Origin: Denitromonas iodatirespirans
GTDB taxonomy: Bacteria; Pseudomonadota; Gammaproteobacteria; Burkholderiales; Rhodocyclaceae
Length of the DNA: 64,000 nt
Reading direction: 5' to 3'
Assembly (NCBI RefSeq): GCF_018524365.1
Contig: NZ_JAEKFT010000001.1
Location: forward strand, 1-64,000
Shown: in pieces, positions 1 through 7,893 of the stretch
How the letters are laid out: each line of letters opens with the position of its first letter
How positions within the stretch are numbered: position 1 is the first letter of the stretch
The notes under the pieces: generated by a model
What the model saw: only the letters and a program-made list of their open reading frames with translations
Told to the model about the DNA's origin: nothing
Databases searched by the model: none
Program-made: the position numbers and the translations under genes

Positions 1-124
1 GCGGCTCGATCAGCGCTTCGAGCGCCGCCCACGGTGTCACCGCTTCGATCTGGGCAAGGAACCGGTCGCGGCGCGTCATCTTCTTCTTGGCCGCGTACTC
101 AAGGTCGGAGAAGCTCGATTGCAT
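1..124 (-). mobile_element. IS5-family transposase, N-terminal fragment cut by window edge
   Basis: Reading leftward from an ATG at 124-122, the frame stays open to the window edge for 41 codons. It begins MQSSFSDLEYAAKKKMTRRD and continues with RFLAQIEAVTPWAALEALIEP. This is the characteristic N-terminus of IS5-subgroup DDE transposases (FSDLEYA..K...TRRD.FL..ME...PW..L..LIEP). Only the N-terminal part is inside the window, so intactness cannot be judged. The terminal inverted repeat should lie within about 60 bases to the right of the start codon, but I could not define it without the other end. The element borders the atypical trehalose operon, which supports a mobile origin for that DNA. 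Confidence 0.85.
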
Positions 125-511
125 CGGGATCGTCACCGTCGTGAAGGAACTATGCGTATTGTCTCAAACAGAGCCGCCCGTGGGGCGATATGCAAACGAA
201 ATAATCAGCGTTTCCCTAGGCCATTTGCATCCATTTTCAGAACGGGCATCACGCTCGCGATCTGGCATCGGTGATGTTCAGCACGGCCTGCAAACAGCCT
301 TCCTGTCCGTTGCCGCGCAGGTGTGGGGTGAGAATCGATGTCATGGCATCCTTCCTTTAGGTTGCTATAAACATGATGAGATGATGCTTTTCTGTGCCAC
401 CGCCACGTTCTGGAGCAAATTGGCCGTCCTTTCGGCCTTGCATGCTGCGTATTCGCCGGTGCAAACCGGCAATGCGGTTGGACATGGGCGCACGGCTCAA
501 GTTGCTTCAAA
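125..511. other. intergenic region between IS5 transposase and otsB
   Basis: This is a 387-base stretch without a recognisable gene. It should hold the outer end of the IS element and the promoter of the otsB-otsA operon. I see no convincing -35/-10 pair. One short reading frame with a good ribosome binding site lies on the minus strand (listed separately). Longer open frames on both strands here have no recognisable protein pattern and look like chance. Confidence 0.5.
249..344 (-). CDS. possible 31-aa small ORF or gene remnant
   Basis: A strong Shine-Dalgarno stretch (AAAGGAAGG on the minus strand, about 349-357) precedes an ATG at 344. The frame encodes 31 residues beginning MTSILTPHLRGNGQEG and stops at 249. 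I do not recognise the product. It may be the severed 5' end of a gene disrupted when the IS element or the adjacent operon inserted. The only support is the ribosome binding site; nothing else shows that it is expressed. Confidence 0.25.
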   Translation of the reverse strand: MTSILTPHLRGNGQEGCLQAVLNITDARSRA

Positions 512-1264
512 GTGATGGTTTCAGCCAAAGCTTCCGTCGCTCCGCCGCCTCTAGGCACCCTCCGCAAAAGGCGGCGCGTGGCGATCCTGCTCGATTTCGA
601 TGGCACGCTGGTGGAGATTGCCCCGACAAACGATACGATCGCGGTGCCGGAGCGGTTCGGCGAGCGGTTAGTGGATCTTTCCCGGCGACTGGATGGGCGG
701 CTGGCACTGGTGACCGGGCGTTCGCTGGAGGACTTGGCCGGCCATCTGGGTCAGCTCGCTTTGGCCTGTGCAGGATCGCACGGGATCGAACGTATCCGTG
801 CTGATGGCTCGCGCCTTGGTGATGTACCGGCGCCGATTCCTACATCAATTGTGGAGGTGCTGGCGGGTTTCACCGCACAGCATCCGCTGGTGACGATCGA
901 GCGCAAGGCTTTTGGCGCGGCCCTCCATTTCCGCGCCGATCCAGGGCAGGAGGAGGCCGCAGTGGCTCATGCCGCCGAAATCGCGCGGCAGCATGGCCTG
1001 GAATGCAAGCGCGGCAAGTGCGTGGTCGAACTAGTCCATCCCGGCGCGGACAAGCGCAGGGCAGTGTTGGCATTCATGGCCGAAGCTCCCTTTGCTGGAG
1101 CATTGCCCCTCTTTATCGGCGACGACGTCACCGACGAGGACGGCTTTCGTGCTGCGGAGGAACTGGGTGGCTTCGGTATCTTGGTGGGCGGGCTTAGAAG
1201 AGGCACTCGCGCGCGCTTTTGCCTACCCGATGTGAAAGGGGTTCATCATTGGCTGGAATTGTAG
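512..1264 (+). CDS. otsB: trehalose-6-phosphate phosphatase
   Basis: HAD-superfamily phosphatase that removes phosphate from trehalose 6-phosphate in the cytoplasm. The nucleophile motif DFDGTL lies at residues 28-33 (Asp28 nucleophile, Asp30 acid/base). A TGRS motif follows near residue 69, and the magnesium-binding motif GDDVTDEDGF is near the C-terminus. Length (250 aa) is normal for bacterial OtsB. Translation may begin at GTG 512 or ATG 515; neither has a clear ribosome binding site. It is the first gene of a plus-strand operon that ends with otsA, so synthase and phosphatase flank three oxidoreductases. Base composition is lower in GC than the DNA beyond 6.5 kb. Family assignment is firm; the true substrate could be a modified trehalose phosphate. 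Confidence 0.88.
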   Translation: MMVSAKASVAPPPLGTLRKRRRVAILLDFDGTLVEIAPTNDTIAVPERFGERLVDLSRRLDGRLALVTGRSLEDLAGHLGQLALACAGSHGIERIRADGSRLGDVPAPIPTSIVEVLAGFTAQHPLVTIERKAFGAALHFRADPGQEEAAVAHAAEIARQHGLECKRGKCVVELVHPGADKRRAVLAFMAEAPFAGALPLFIGDDVTDEDGFRAAEELGGFGILVGGLRRGTRARFCLPDVKGVHHWLEL

Positions 1265-1325
1265 TTCAGTCGATTCCGTGGATAGAGCGGGAGAAGATAG
1301 ATTGGCCGTGTGCAGCAAAAACACT

Positions 1326-2387
1326 ATGGATTGCTACATAATGGACCGGCCCGGAGCCCTGCGACTTGGGCCGCGGCCTATTCCAATCCTTGCGCCGGGC
1401 CAGATCCTGCTGCGCACGGTCAGCGTTTCGATCTGCGCCACTGATGTCGCCTATTGGCGCGGTCTGGCGACACCCGATGGGCCATGGCCGATTGTTCCCG
1501 GCCATGAATATGTCGGAGAATTGGTGGACGTGCGTGGTGCGGCTCCAGGCATGAAAATCGGCGATCTGGTGACTTATTGGGGCCAGACGGATTTTGATGG
1601 TCTTGCCGAATTCCGTGCAATCTCCCCTGTGACCAGCAGCTCAGACCAGCGGGTCTTCTATACCAACCGTCATTTCTGCGATGCCACCGGGGCGGCAGTC
1701 GCAGTGGTTCCGCGCACGATCCCGCTTCATCTCGCGCCACTCGCCGAACCTCTGACAGCGGTGCTACGCTTGCTCTATTCCTACCCACCTGAACCGGGGG
1801 ACCGGGTCGCCGTGCTGGGCGCGGGGACTTGCGGATTGCTGGCGATCCAGGCCTTGCGCGCGTTTGGCTGCGGCGAGATCGTTGTGCTGGAAGTCCACCC
1901 CTATCGGCGGCAACTGGCGCGTCAACTCGGTGCGGAATCTGTGTTCGACCCCGGGAATGGAGGTTCAGAAATCGATCGGCTCGAGCGAGACACGCAAGGT
2001 GATGCTGTCGATATGGTGATTGACCTGCTGCCGGATATCGGCGGGCTGCCTGGTGAAGATGTCCGCTCAATGGCCATGCGGCTGTTGCGGCCGGGTGGCA
2101 AATATCTTCTCTATGGCGCGCCAGAGCGGCCCCAGCCGCTGAATCACTGGCTAGTGCTATCCAAAGGCTTGCAGCTGCTGGCCGCCGGTTTCGATATGCG
2201 GCGCTTTCCCATGTGGCGTACCGCGGCCGTGCTGCGATCGGCGTTGCGGATGCTCGAATGCGGTATCGTCGATCCGGCACCATTGGTGACCAATGTCACT
2301 AAATTCGGCCATCTGAACGAAGTGAACGAGGCATTCACCAACCACGCACACGATAATCGCATGAAAACCGCCGTGCTGTTCGACTGA
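1326..2387 (+). CDS. zinc-type alcohol/sugar dehydrogenase (MDR family)
   Basis: Medium-chain dehydrogenase/reductase with an N-terminal GroES-like domain and a Rossmann domain. The catalytic zinc region is recognisable (SICATDVAYWRG, then PGHEYVGE). The nucleotide-binding loop reads VLGAGTCGLLAIQAL. The four-cysteine structural zinc lobe usual after the GHE motif is absent: that segment reads VTYWGQTDFDGLAEF. The start is uncertain. ATG 1326 matches the family N-terminus, but in-frame GTG 1278, TTG 1302 and GTG 1308 lie upstream, and GGGAGAAG at 1289-1296 could serve one of them. It probably oxidises or reduces a polyol or sugar hydroxyl with NAD(P). The context between otsB and otsA suggests a trehalose- or glucose-phosphate-derived substrate, which is inference. 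Confidence 0.75.
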   Translation: MDCYIMDRPGALRLGPRPIPILAPGQILLRTVSVSICATDVAYWRGLATPDGPWPIVPGHEYVGELVDVRGAAPGMKIGDLVTYWGQTDFDGLAEFRAISPVTSSSDQRVFYTNRHFCDATGAAVAVVPRTIPLHLAPLAEPLTAVLRLLYSYPPEPGDRVAVLGAGTCGLLAIQALRAFGCGEIVVLEVHPYRRQLARQLGAESVFDPGNGGSEIDRLERDTQGDAVDMVIDLLPDIGGLPGEDVRSMAMRLLRPGGKYLLYGAPERPQPLNHWLVLSKGLQLLAAGFDMRRFPMWRTAAVLRSALRMLECGIVDPAPLVTNVTKFGHLNEVNEAFTNHAHDNRMKTAVLFD

Positions 2388-2400
2388 AGGAGGCCGCGGG

Positions 2401-3396
2401 ATGGCGTTACCACGTTGGGGGTTGGTTGGTGCCGGAGGGATGGCAAGGGTCATTGCGCGCACGCTCGCACGCTTGTCCTATCCCGTGTCAGGCATTCATT
2501 CGCGCACTTTCGAACGGGCGCAGGCGCTGGCTGAGGAGTTCGGCCTCGGCCGGACCTACCGCTACTATGCGGAGATGTTGTATTCGGGCGAGGTGGATAT
2601 CGTCTATATCTCCGCGACCAATGAAGCACATTTTGATCTTGCCAGCGTCGCTCTTGAAGCTGGCGTGGCGGTCCTCTGCGAAAAGCCGCTGACACTTTTT
2701 CCCGCAAGGACAGAGCAACTGACCGCGCTGGCGCGTGCGCGCAACGTGCTGCTGGTGGAAGCGATGTGGACGGCCTTCCTGCCGTCCTTTCTCAAGGTCC
2801 GGCGCGAAATTGACAGCGGCACTATCGGATCGGTGGAGTTCATCCGCGCCGATTTCGGTTTTAGGATGCCATTCGCAAACCGATCGCGGCTGTTCGATCC
2901 CGCGCAGGGCGGCGGCTGCATATACGATCTTGCGCCCTATCCGCTGCTGCTGACAACTGCATTTCTGGGTCCGCCTCAGACGAGCCATACCATTGCCCGA
3001 CGCGCAGCATCCGGCGTAGAGAGCCATGTCTGCGCCATGCTAGAATATGCTGGTGGCAAGGTGGCGCAACTGCTACTCTCGTTCGAATTGCCGGTCTGCC
3101 AGAAGGCAATCATCTATGGCAGCCAGGGCGTCATCGACATGGCTGAGCCATTCTGGCGCAGTGAATGCATCTCCCTGCTTCAGGCGATAGACGACCCGCC
3201 ATTTACCGAGTCACCCTATCTTGGTAGCACGCAGCGCGAATTGCACCGCTCCCAGTCCGACTATGCGCCGCAATTGCGGGAAGTGGTGCGGTGTTGGCAA
3301 AATGGCCTGATCGAGAGTCCATACTTCAGCCATACAGATTCCATTGCTCTGGCCGAAAATGTTCAACTACTGCGGGAGAGTCTTGGACTACGATGA
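2401..3396 (+). CDS. Gfo/Idh/MocA family oxidoreductase
   Basis: NAD(P)-dependent sugar or cyclitol oxidoreductase of 331 aa. The N-terminal Rossmann fold carries GLVGAGGMARVIAR, and the family's cofactor and substrate motif appears as CEKPLTL near residue 97. The C-terminal half is the alpha/beta substrate domain. A strong Shine-Dalgarno (GAAGGAGG, about 2386-2393) sits 7 bases before ATG 2401 and overlaps the end of the upstream dehydrogenase. The stop codon overlaps the start of the next gene (ATGA). Members of this family oxidise C3 of glucose 6-phosphate (NtdC), inositols or deoxysugars. Specificity cannot be read from the sequence. Confidence 0.85.
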   Translation: MALPRWGLVGAGGMARVIARTLARLSYPVSGIHSRTFERAQALAEEFGLGRTYRYYAEMLYSGEVDIVYISATNEAHFDLASVALEAGVAVLCEKPLTLFPARTEQLTALARARNVLLVEAMWTAFLPSFLKVRREIDSGTIGSVEFIRADFGFRMPFANRSRLFDPAQGGGCIYDLAPYPLLLTTAFLGPPQTSHTIARRAASGVESHVCAMLEYAGGKVAQLLLSFELPVCQKAIIYGSQGVIDMAEPFWRSECISLLQAIDDPPFTESPYLGSTQRELHRSQSDYAPQLREVVRCWQNGLIESPYFSHTDSIALAENVQLLRESLGLR

Positions 3397-4088
3397 GCGA
3401 CCAGAATCCCAAGCCGGAAACACCGGCGAAACCTGCAAAGACGCCACGCACGTCCGTGGTGAAGACAGATGTTGGTGCAGGAAAGCCGGCTCCAACCGAA
3501 GAAAGGCCATCCCCGGACCAGCAACTGGATTCGCTGATGTCGCACTACGAAGGGTGCAGGTTGGAAATCATCGAACTAATGCAATCGAACGAGCGGCTGC
3601 TGAATATTGCGATCCTGATCCTGGGTGCGGTGATGACCTACGGCATTTCGGTCGACGCCCACAAGATCGTTGCGCTTGGGCCCTTTGCGCTGAGCATTGT
3701 CGTCTTCCAGGGCATCCAACGTTACGAACTCGTCTATCAGCTTGGCGGTTATCGCAAATACCTCGAAGAGAAGATGCAGGATCTGACCGGGGACAAGCCT
3801 GCGTTCTGGGAAGATCTGGTGGCCCAACTGTTCCATCGCAGCTGGACGCATTATCCGCTTCGAGCGCTAATCGTCCTGGCGTTCCTGCTCCTTTGCGCTG
3901 TAGGCGTCGACGCTGTCACTAGACTAGCGGCTCCGCTCGAGACGATCTACCGGTATCTAGCGGTGGGCAGCTATACCGGTCTTCTGGTTGGAGTTTCCAT
4001 CGCTGTCGGGATAAATTTCCGGCACTACAAGGCATCGTTTGCGAAGGCCTACGATCTCGCCTGCATACTGGGGAAGGGCAATGGATGA
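3393..4088 (+). CDS. four-helix membrane protein of unknown function
   Basis: A 231-aa protein with an N-terminal soluble tail rich in Pro, Lys and Thr (about 60 residues), then four hydrophobic segments. These contain LLNIAILILGAVMTYG, ALGPFALSIVVFQG, ALIVLAFLLLCAVGV and GSYTGLLVGVSIAVG. ATG 3393 overlaps the preceding stop (ATGA), and the end overlaps the next gene, so it is translationally coupled on both sides. I do not recognise the family. Its position inside a sugar-modifying operon suggests a membrane role in export, sensing or anchoring of the pathway, but no transporter signature is visible. Confidence 0.7.
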   Translation: MSDQNPKPETPAKPAKTPRTSVVKTDVGAGKPAPTEERPSPDQQLDSLMSHYEGCRLEIIELMQSNERLLNIAILILGAVMTYGISVDAHKIVALGPFALSIVVFQGIQRYELVYQLGGYRKYLEEKMQDLTGDKPAFWEDLVAQLFHRSWTHYPLRALIVLAFLLLCAVGVDAVTRLAAPLETIYRYLAVGSYTGLLVGVSIAVGINFRHYKASFAKAYDLACILGKGNG

Positions 4089-4863
4089 TGATGGTGCCCG
4101 CGCGCTCAACGGTCTTGCCTTCATCGTTACCGGTTCTACTGCCGGGATTGGTCTCGCCACAGTAGATCGCCTGCTGGCTCAGGGCGCCTGCGTGCTCGGC
4201 GTTGACAATTGCGCATTGCCAGGCGCCGACATGCTGGCTGATGCCGAGAAGCAGTTTCACTTTCTTCTAGCCGATGTGACCGATGCAGAGGCGCCAGATG
4301 CAATCGTGGGACTGACCATGGCGCGGTTTGGGCGGTTGGACGGCCTGGCTAACAACGCGGGAGCCTATCCGCGCGGCGGAGTGACCGATACTTCACCGGA
4401 GCTCTATGACAAAGTCATGCAACTCAATCTGCGTGCTCCATTTTTCCTAGCCCAGGCCGTGATTGGGCGGGCGCTGAAAAATGGCAAACCATGTTCGCTT
4501 GTGAATATCGGATCGATCAATGCCTATTGTGGTCTCCCTGAACTCTCTGCCTACGCCATGGCAAAGGGCGGGCTGATGACGATGACCCGCAATCTGGCCA
4601 ACAGCCTTGCGGGCACGGGCATCCGCATCAACCAGCTGAACGTCGGCTGGACCGATACCGAGGGAGAGGACGCGCTCCAGCGTTCGACCGGTGGCGGCGC
4701 CGACTGGCGCGAGCACATTTCCCCGCGTGATGCCCCGCGTGGAACCATCCTACAGCCCAGTGAAGTGGCTGAGCATGTCTGCTTCTGGCTTTCTCCCCGA
4801 TCTGCACCGGTCTCCGGATCGGTTTGCGAGGTGGAACAGTTTCCGGTGATAGGAAGACCTTGA
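4081..4863 (+). CDS. short-chain dehydrogenase/reductase
   Basis: Classical SDR of 260 aa. The cofactor motif TGSTAGIG is at the N-terminus, NNAG lies in the middle of the Rossmann fold, and the catalytic set is Ser in NIGSINAYCG plus YAMAK. The start ATG 4081 overlaps the stop of the membrane-protein gene. The stop overlaps the probable TTG start of otsA (TTGA). It is the third NAD(P)-dependent oxidoreductase of this operon. The substrate is unknown; a keto-sugar or keto-disaccharide is plausible from context only. Confidence 0.85.
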   Translation: MDDDGARALNGLAFIVTGSTAGIGLATVDRLLAQGACVLGVDNCALPGADMLADAEKQFHFLLADVTDAEAPDAIVGLTMARFGRLDGLANNAGAYPRGGVTDTSPELYDKVMQLNLRAPFFLAQAVIGRALKNGKPCSLVNIGSINAYCGLPELSAYAMAKGGLMTMTRNLANSLAGTGIRINQLNVGWTDTEGEDALQRSTGGGADWREHISPRDAPRGTILQPSEVAEHVCFWLSPRSAPVSGSVCEVEQFPVIGRP

Positions 4864-6251
4864 CCGGGCAGCGTGACCAGCTCGTTGTCGTTTCCAATCG
4901 CGTTTCTGGTCTGACAGGGCGCGGGGCGCCCGGTGCGCAAGGCGGTCTGGCAGGTGCGCTTGAAGCAGTGCTCAAGCGTCGTGGTGGCACCTGGTGTGGA
5001 TGGTCCGGCAATGAGCGGGGCGAATTCACGGGAGACGTGCACATCAACTACCGCGACGGCATAAGGAAAGCGACAATTGACCTCGAACCGCAGGATGTGG
5101 AGGAATATTACAATGGGTATGCTAATTCCACGATTTGGCCGCTGTTCCATTGTCGGTTGGACCTGACAAGGTACGAGCGGAACTTCGGCAAGGGATATGA
5201 ACGGGTCAATAAGCGAATTACCGATTGTGCTGCGCAGCTGATCGGCCCCGGCGACCTAGTATGGGTCCACGATTATCACCTGATGGCGCTGGGTAAGGGG
5301 CTGCGAATGCGTGGAATCGCCAACCGGATCGGGTTTTTCCTGCATATCCCTTGGCCCCCGGTTCGGCTGTTCTCCTCGCTGCCGTTTCACGAACGGCTTG
5401 TATCGTCCTTGCTGAAGTATGACCTTATCGGCTTCCAGTGCGACGAGTGGCTGGAGAATTTCCTTCATTATTGCCGCAAGGATCTGGGTGCGGCGGTGGA
5501 CGAGCAAAGTGGTCGGATCAAGTATGAGGGTGTGACGACTCACGCCCGCGTCTATCCGGTTGGCATTGATTTCGATCACTTCACCGCGCTTGCCGATACA
5601 CCCGAGGCGCAGGAGGCTGCTTGGTGGCTGAGGTCCAGCACACGTGAACGCATAGCCATGATCGGGGTCGACCGCCTCGACTATTCTAAGGGTCTGCCTG
5701 AGCGCCTCGATGGCATCGGCTGCTTCTTCGAACGCCATCCCGAACGGACGCACGACCTCGTCTTCGTGCAGATCGCTCCGCCCAGCCGGGAGGATGTGAA
5801 GAGTTACCGCGATATCCGCGCGCGGCTTGAACGGAAGACTAGGCAGATCAATGACGCCTTTTCGGAAGTCGAATTCGACCCGATCCGCTATGTGAAGCGC
5901 GGTTTCAGCCAGGCGCAACTCTATGGCCTCTATCGTGCGGCCCGGATCGCACTGGTTACGCCGCTCCGCGACGGGATGAACCTGGTCGCGAAGGAGTATG
6001 TCGCGGCGCAGGATCGCCTCGATCCTGGCGTGCTGATCCTTTCTCGCTTCGCCGGGGCCGCGCGCCAGCTGGATTCGGCGCTGATCGTCAATCCCCACAA
6101 TCCCGTAGAAATCGCCCAAGCGATCCGGGCCGCGATGGACATGCCGCTTGAGGAACGCCGCAGCCGTTGGGAACGACTGGCCGACAATGTGCGGGACGAG
6201 AATGTCCATGTCTGGGCCGGCAATTTCCTCCACGATCTGGAGTCCGTCTGA
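4860..6251 (+). CDS. otsA: trehalose-6-phosphate synthase (GT20)
   Basis: Retaining GT-B glycosyltransferase that joins glucose from UDP-glucose to glucose 6-phosphate. Family motifs run in order: VVVSNRVSG, WCGWSGN, WPLFHCRLDL, DLVWVHDYHLM, FFLHIPWPP, DRLDYSKGLPERL and PLRDGMNLVAKEY. The last is the donor-binding loop. The probable start is TTG 4860, which overlaps the SDR stop and follows AGGAAG at about 4853, giving 463 aa. An in-frame TTG at 4824 would add 12 residues. The acceptor motif reads WPLFHCRLDL where E. coli OtsA has WPLFHYRPDL, a small difference near the acceptor site. GC content matches the other genes of this operon, not the downstream genome. Confidence 0.88.
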   Translation: MTGQRDQLVVVSNRVSGLTGRGAPGAQGGLAGALEAVLKRRGGTWCGWSGNERGEFTGDVHINYRDGIRKATIDLEPQDVEEYYNGYANSTIWPLFHCRLDLTRYERNFGKGYERVNKRITDCAAQLIGPGDLVWVHDYHLMALGKGLRMRGIANRIGFFLHIPWPPVRLFSSLPFHERLVSSLLKYDLIGFQCDEWLENFLHYCRKDLGAAVDEQSGRIKYEGVTTHARVYPVGIDFDHFTALADTPEAQEAAWWLRSSTRERIAMIGVDRLDYSKGLPERLDGIGCFFERHPERTHDLVFVQIAPPSREDVKSYRDIRARLERKTRQINDAFSEVEFDPIRYVKRGFSQAQLYGLYRAARIALVTPLRDGMNLVAKEYVAAQDRLDPGVLILSRFAGAARQLDSALIVNPHNPVEIAQAIRAAMDMPLEERRSRWERLADNVRDENVHVWAGNFLHDLESV

Positions 6252-6266
6252 CCGAGGGAGGCTAGC

Positions 6267-6341
6267 ATGGTTATATGGCAAGCATATGTCGTACATCAGT
6301 TTTGCAATCAGGTGCGTGCAGTCGCTTGGAGATTCCCTTAA
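6267..6341 (+). CDS. possible 24-aa ORF or severed gene start
   Basis: ATG 6267 follows GAGGGAGG (about 6254-6261) at good spacing and opens a 24-codon frame beginning MVIWQAYVVHQFCNQ, ending at TAA 6339-6341. The ribosome binding site is strong and lies just after the otsA stop. The frame may be the remaining 5' end of a seventh operon gene lost at the island boundary. The product is not recognised. Confidence 0.25.
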   Translation: MVIWQAYVVHQFCNQVRAVAWRFP

Positions 6342-6396
6342 CGGCTCTAAAGGTCGAGTTGAGTGAATTGGCTCTCCGCCAGGTTTTGGGGAGCAG

Positions 6397-6438
6397 CAGA
6401 CAGTCGGGTCGCTGCTTTCCGGAGTTCTCGACTGTCTG
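6397..6438. repeat. inverted repeat (10-bp arms)
   Basis: CAGACAGTCG at 6397-6406 is the exact reverse complement of CGACTGTCTG at 6429-6438, with a 22-base loop. No T-tract follows, so it is not a typical terminator. It lies where base composition changes and could be a remnant of an element end or a transcript hairpin after otsA. Confidence 0.5.
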
Positions 6439-6566
6439 CCCCTGGCCGGAGGCCGCCATTCAGAATCGAACATCAACCCCCCTCCGCTTCCACCTCCCTC
6501 CCGCACCTTTGAACCAGCAGCGCCTTTGAAAGGTCTATGGAACACCCCCGACCGGAGACCTCGATC

Positions 6567-7118
6567 ATGTTGCGTCGCACCCTGTTCCCTGCCCTGATCG
6601 CCCTACTTGCCACGCTGCTCCCGGCCACTGCGCCGGCCGGGGAGGCGTCTGCCGGGCTGTTTGCGCACGAGTTGCGCCGCCTGCATTCGGGCGAGGTGGT
6701 GCGCTTGGCCGACCGCTTTGCCGGACAGCCTGTGCTCGTCGTCAACACGGCCAGCCATTGCGGCTTTACCAAGCAGTTCCACGCGCTCGAGGCGATCCAC
6801 CAGCGTTACAAGGAGCGGGGCCTGCGGGTGGTCGGCTTTGCCTCGGATGACTTCGACCAGGAAGCCGACGATGAAGCGAAGGCGGCCGAGGTCTGCTTTG
6901 TGAACTTCGGCGTCACCTTCGACATGTTCGCCCCAATCCACGTGCGCGGCACGGGGGCGCATCCGCTATTCGGCGAACTCGCGCGCCGCTCGGAGGCACC
7001 GGCGTGGAATTTCCACAAGTATCTGGTCGATCGCGATGGCCGCGTGGTGGCCACCTTCCCGAGCCGGGTCGAACCGGATGCGGCCCAGGTGCGCGCGGCG
7101 ATCGAGCGGATGCTCTGA
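6567..7118 (+). CDS. glutathione peroxidase family protein, exported
   Basis: Thiol peroxidase of the thioredoxin fold, 183 aa. It begins with a signal peptide (MLRRTLFPALIALLATLLPA, cleavage near APAGEA), so it should act in the periplasm. The active-site region NTASHCGFTKQF contains the peroxidatic Cys, and a later WNFHKYLVDRDG supplies the conserved Trp and Asn. The usual Gln-containing FPCNQF segment is replaced by FASDDFDQEADDE, so the catalytic tetrad looks incomplete. ATG 6567 is preferred over ATG 6537 because GGAGA lies about 10 bases upstream and the signal peptide starts there. It is the first clearly native high-GC gene after the left operon. Confidence 0.8.
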   Translation: MLRRTLFPALIALLATLLPATAPAGEASAGLFAHELRRLHSGEVVRLADRFAGQPVLVVNTASHCGFTKQFHALEAIHQRYKERGLRVVGFASDDFDQEADDEAKAAEVCFVNFGVTFDMFAPIHVRGTGAHPLFGELARRSEAPAWNFHKYLVDRDGRVVATFPSRVEPDAAQVRAAIERML

Positions 7119-7481
7119 GGGCGTTTGCGGTTTGCCCCGCTGGCCTTCCAATGCTCGCTCCCGATTGTCGAGCGCATCGTCTCGCCCCCGCACTGCCCAG
7201 CGGCGCGGCGACGGTCTGGCTGGCGGTGCATCCGGGCGGAGCATGCCTGGTGCCGTGAGGTGAGGTGCACAGCCGGTCCATCTTCTTGGCCGGTGGAAGA
7301 CTGCGGCCGTGGCGCGCCCAAGCGCAGCCACGGTGCCGGCTCCGCTTGCAGCGCCAGCAAACGGCGGCGGCTTTGCGCCTGACGGGCGGCGGGCGCTTTT
7401 TGCGCCTTGCATTGTCGAAGTTGAATCGCGCACGGCCAAGGAGCCCTGCGCGGCGATCGTCTCGACACGGAGGAACGGATC
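7119..7481. other. intergenic region, no gene recognised
   Basis: A 363-base GC-rich stretch between the peroxidase and the DUF6152 gene. Open frames here lack recognisable protein patterns and overlap each other on both strands. It should contain the promoter of the next two genes, but no clear boxes are visible. Confidence 0.4.
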
Positions 7482-7868
7482 ATGCACATGCCTACTCTTT
7501 CGCGCACCTGGCTGGCGGCGCTCGCGCTGTTGGCCGGCCTGGTGTTGGCCTCGGGCGCTTGGGCTCATCATGGCTGGCGCTGGGCCAGCGATCAGGAATT
7601 TGAACTCTCCGGCACCATCACCGCGGTGCGCTTGGGCAATCCGCATGGCGAACTGACGCTGGATGCCGATGGCGAGCGCTGGGAGGTCGAGGTGGGGCAG
7701 CCGTGGCGCAACCAGCGCGCCGGGCTCACCGAGGATCTGCTGCGCGTGGGTACGCGCATCACCGCCCACGGCCACCGCGCGAGCGACCCGGCGCGGCGCG
7801 TCATGAAGGCCGAGCGCATCGTCATCGACGACAAGAGCTACAACCTCTACCCGGATCGCGACTCCTGA
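7482..7868 (+). CDS. DUF6152 family periplasmic protein
   Basis: A 128-aa exported protein with a signal peptide (LAALALLAGLVLASGAWA) directly followed by the HHGW motif that starts mature DUF6152 proteins. The rest is a small beta-rich domain. Shine-Dalgarno GGAGGAAC precedes ATG 7482. The membrane protein that follows 25 bases later is a frequent partner of this family. The function is unknown; a metal link has been suggested by the His-rich start, but nothing here proves it. Confidence 0.7.
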   Translation: MHMPTLSRTWLAALALLAGLVLASGAWAHHGWRWASDQEFELSGTITAVRLGNPHGELTLDADGERWEVEVGQPWRNQRAGLTEDLLRVGTRITAHGHRASDPARRVMKAERIVIDDKSYNLYPDRDS

Positions 7869-7893
7869 TTGGCAACGCGGACGGTGCGCGCCT

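Larger units (their letters stand above)
6252..6566. other. intergenic region at the right side of the trehalose operon
   Basis: A 315-base stretch separating the lower-GC operon from the high-GC genome. It holds a possible 24-aa frame and an inverted repeat (both listed separately). Base composition changes across this interval, so the junction of transferred DNA probably lies here. I see no tRNA end or direct repeat that would define an attachment site. Confidence 0.5.

Noticed and set aside
4860-6251. OtsA homolog as a pseudoglycosyltransferase (VldE-like)
   Set aside because: The donor-binding loop PLRDGMNLVAKEY and the other OtsA motifs are intact, and no cyclitol synthase is present in the window. 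Normal synthase activity is the simpler reading.
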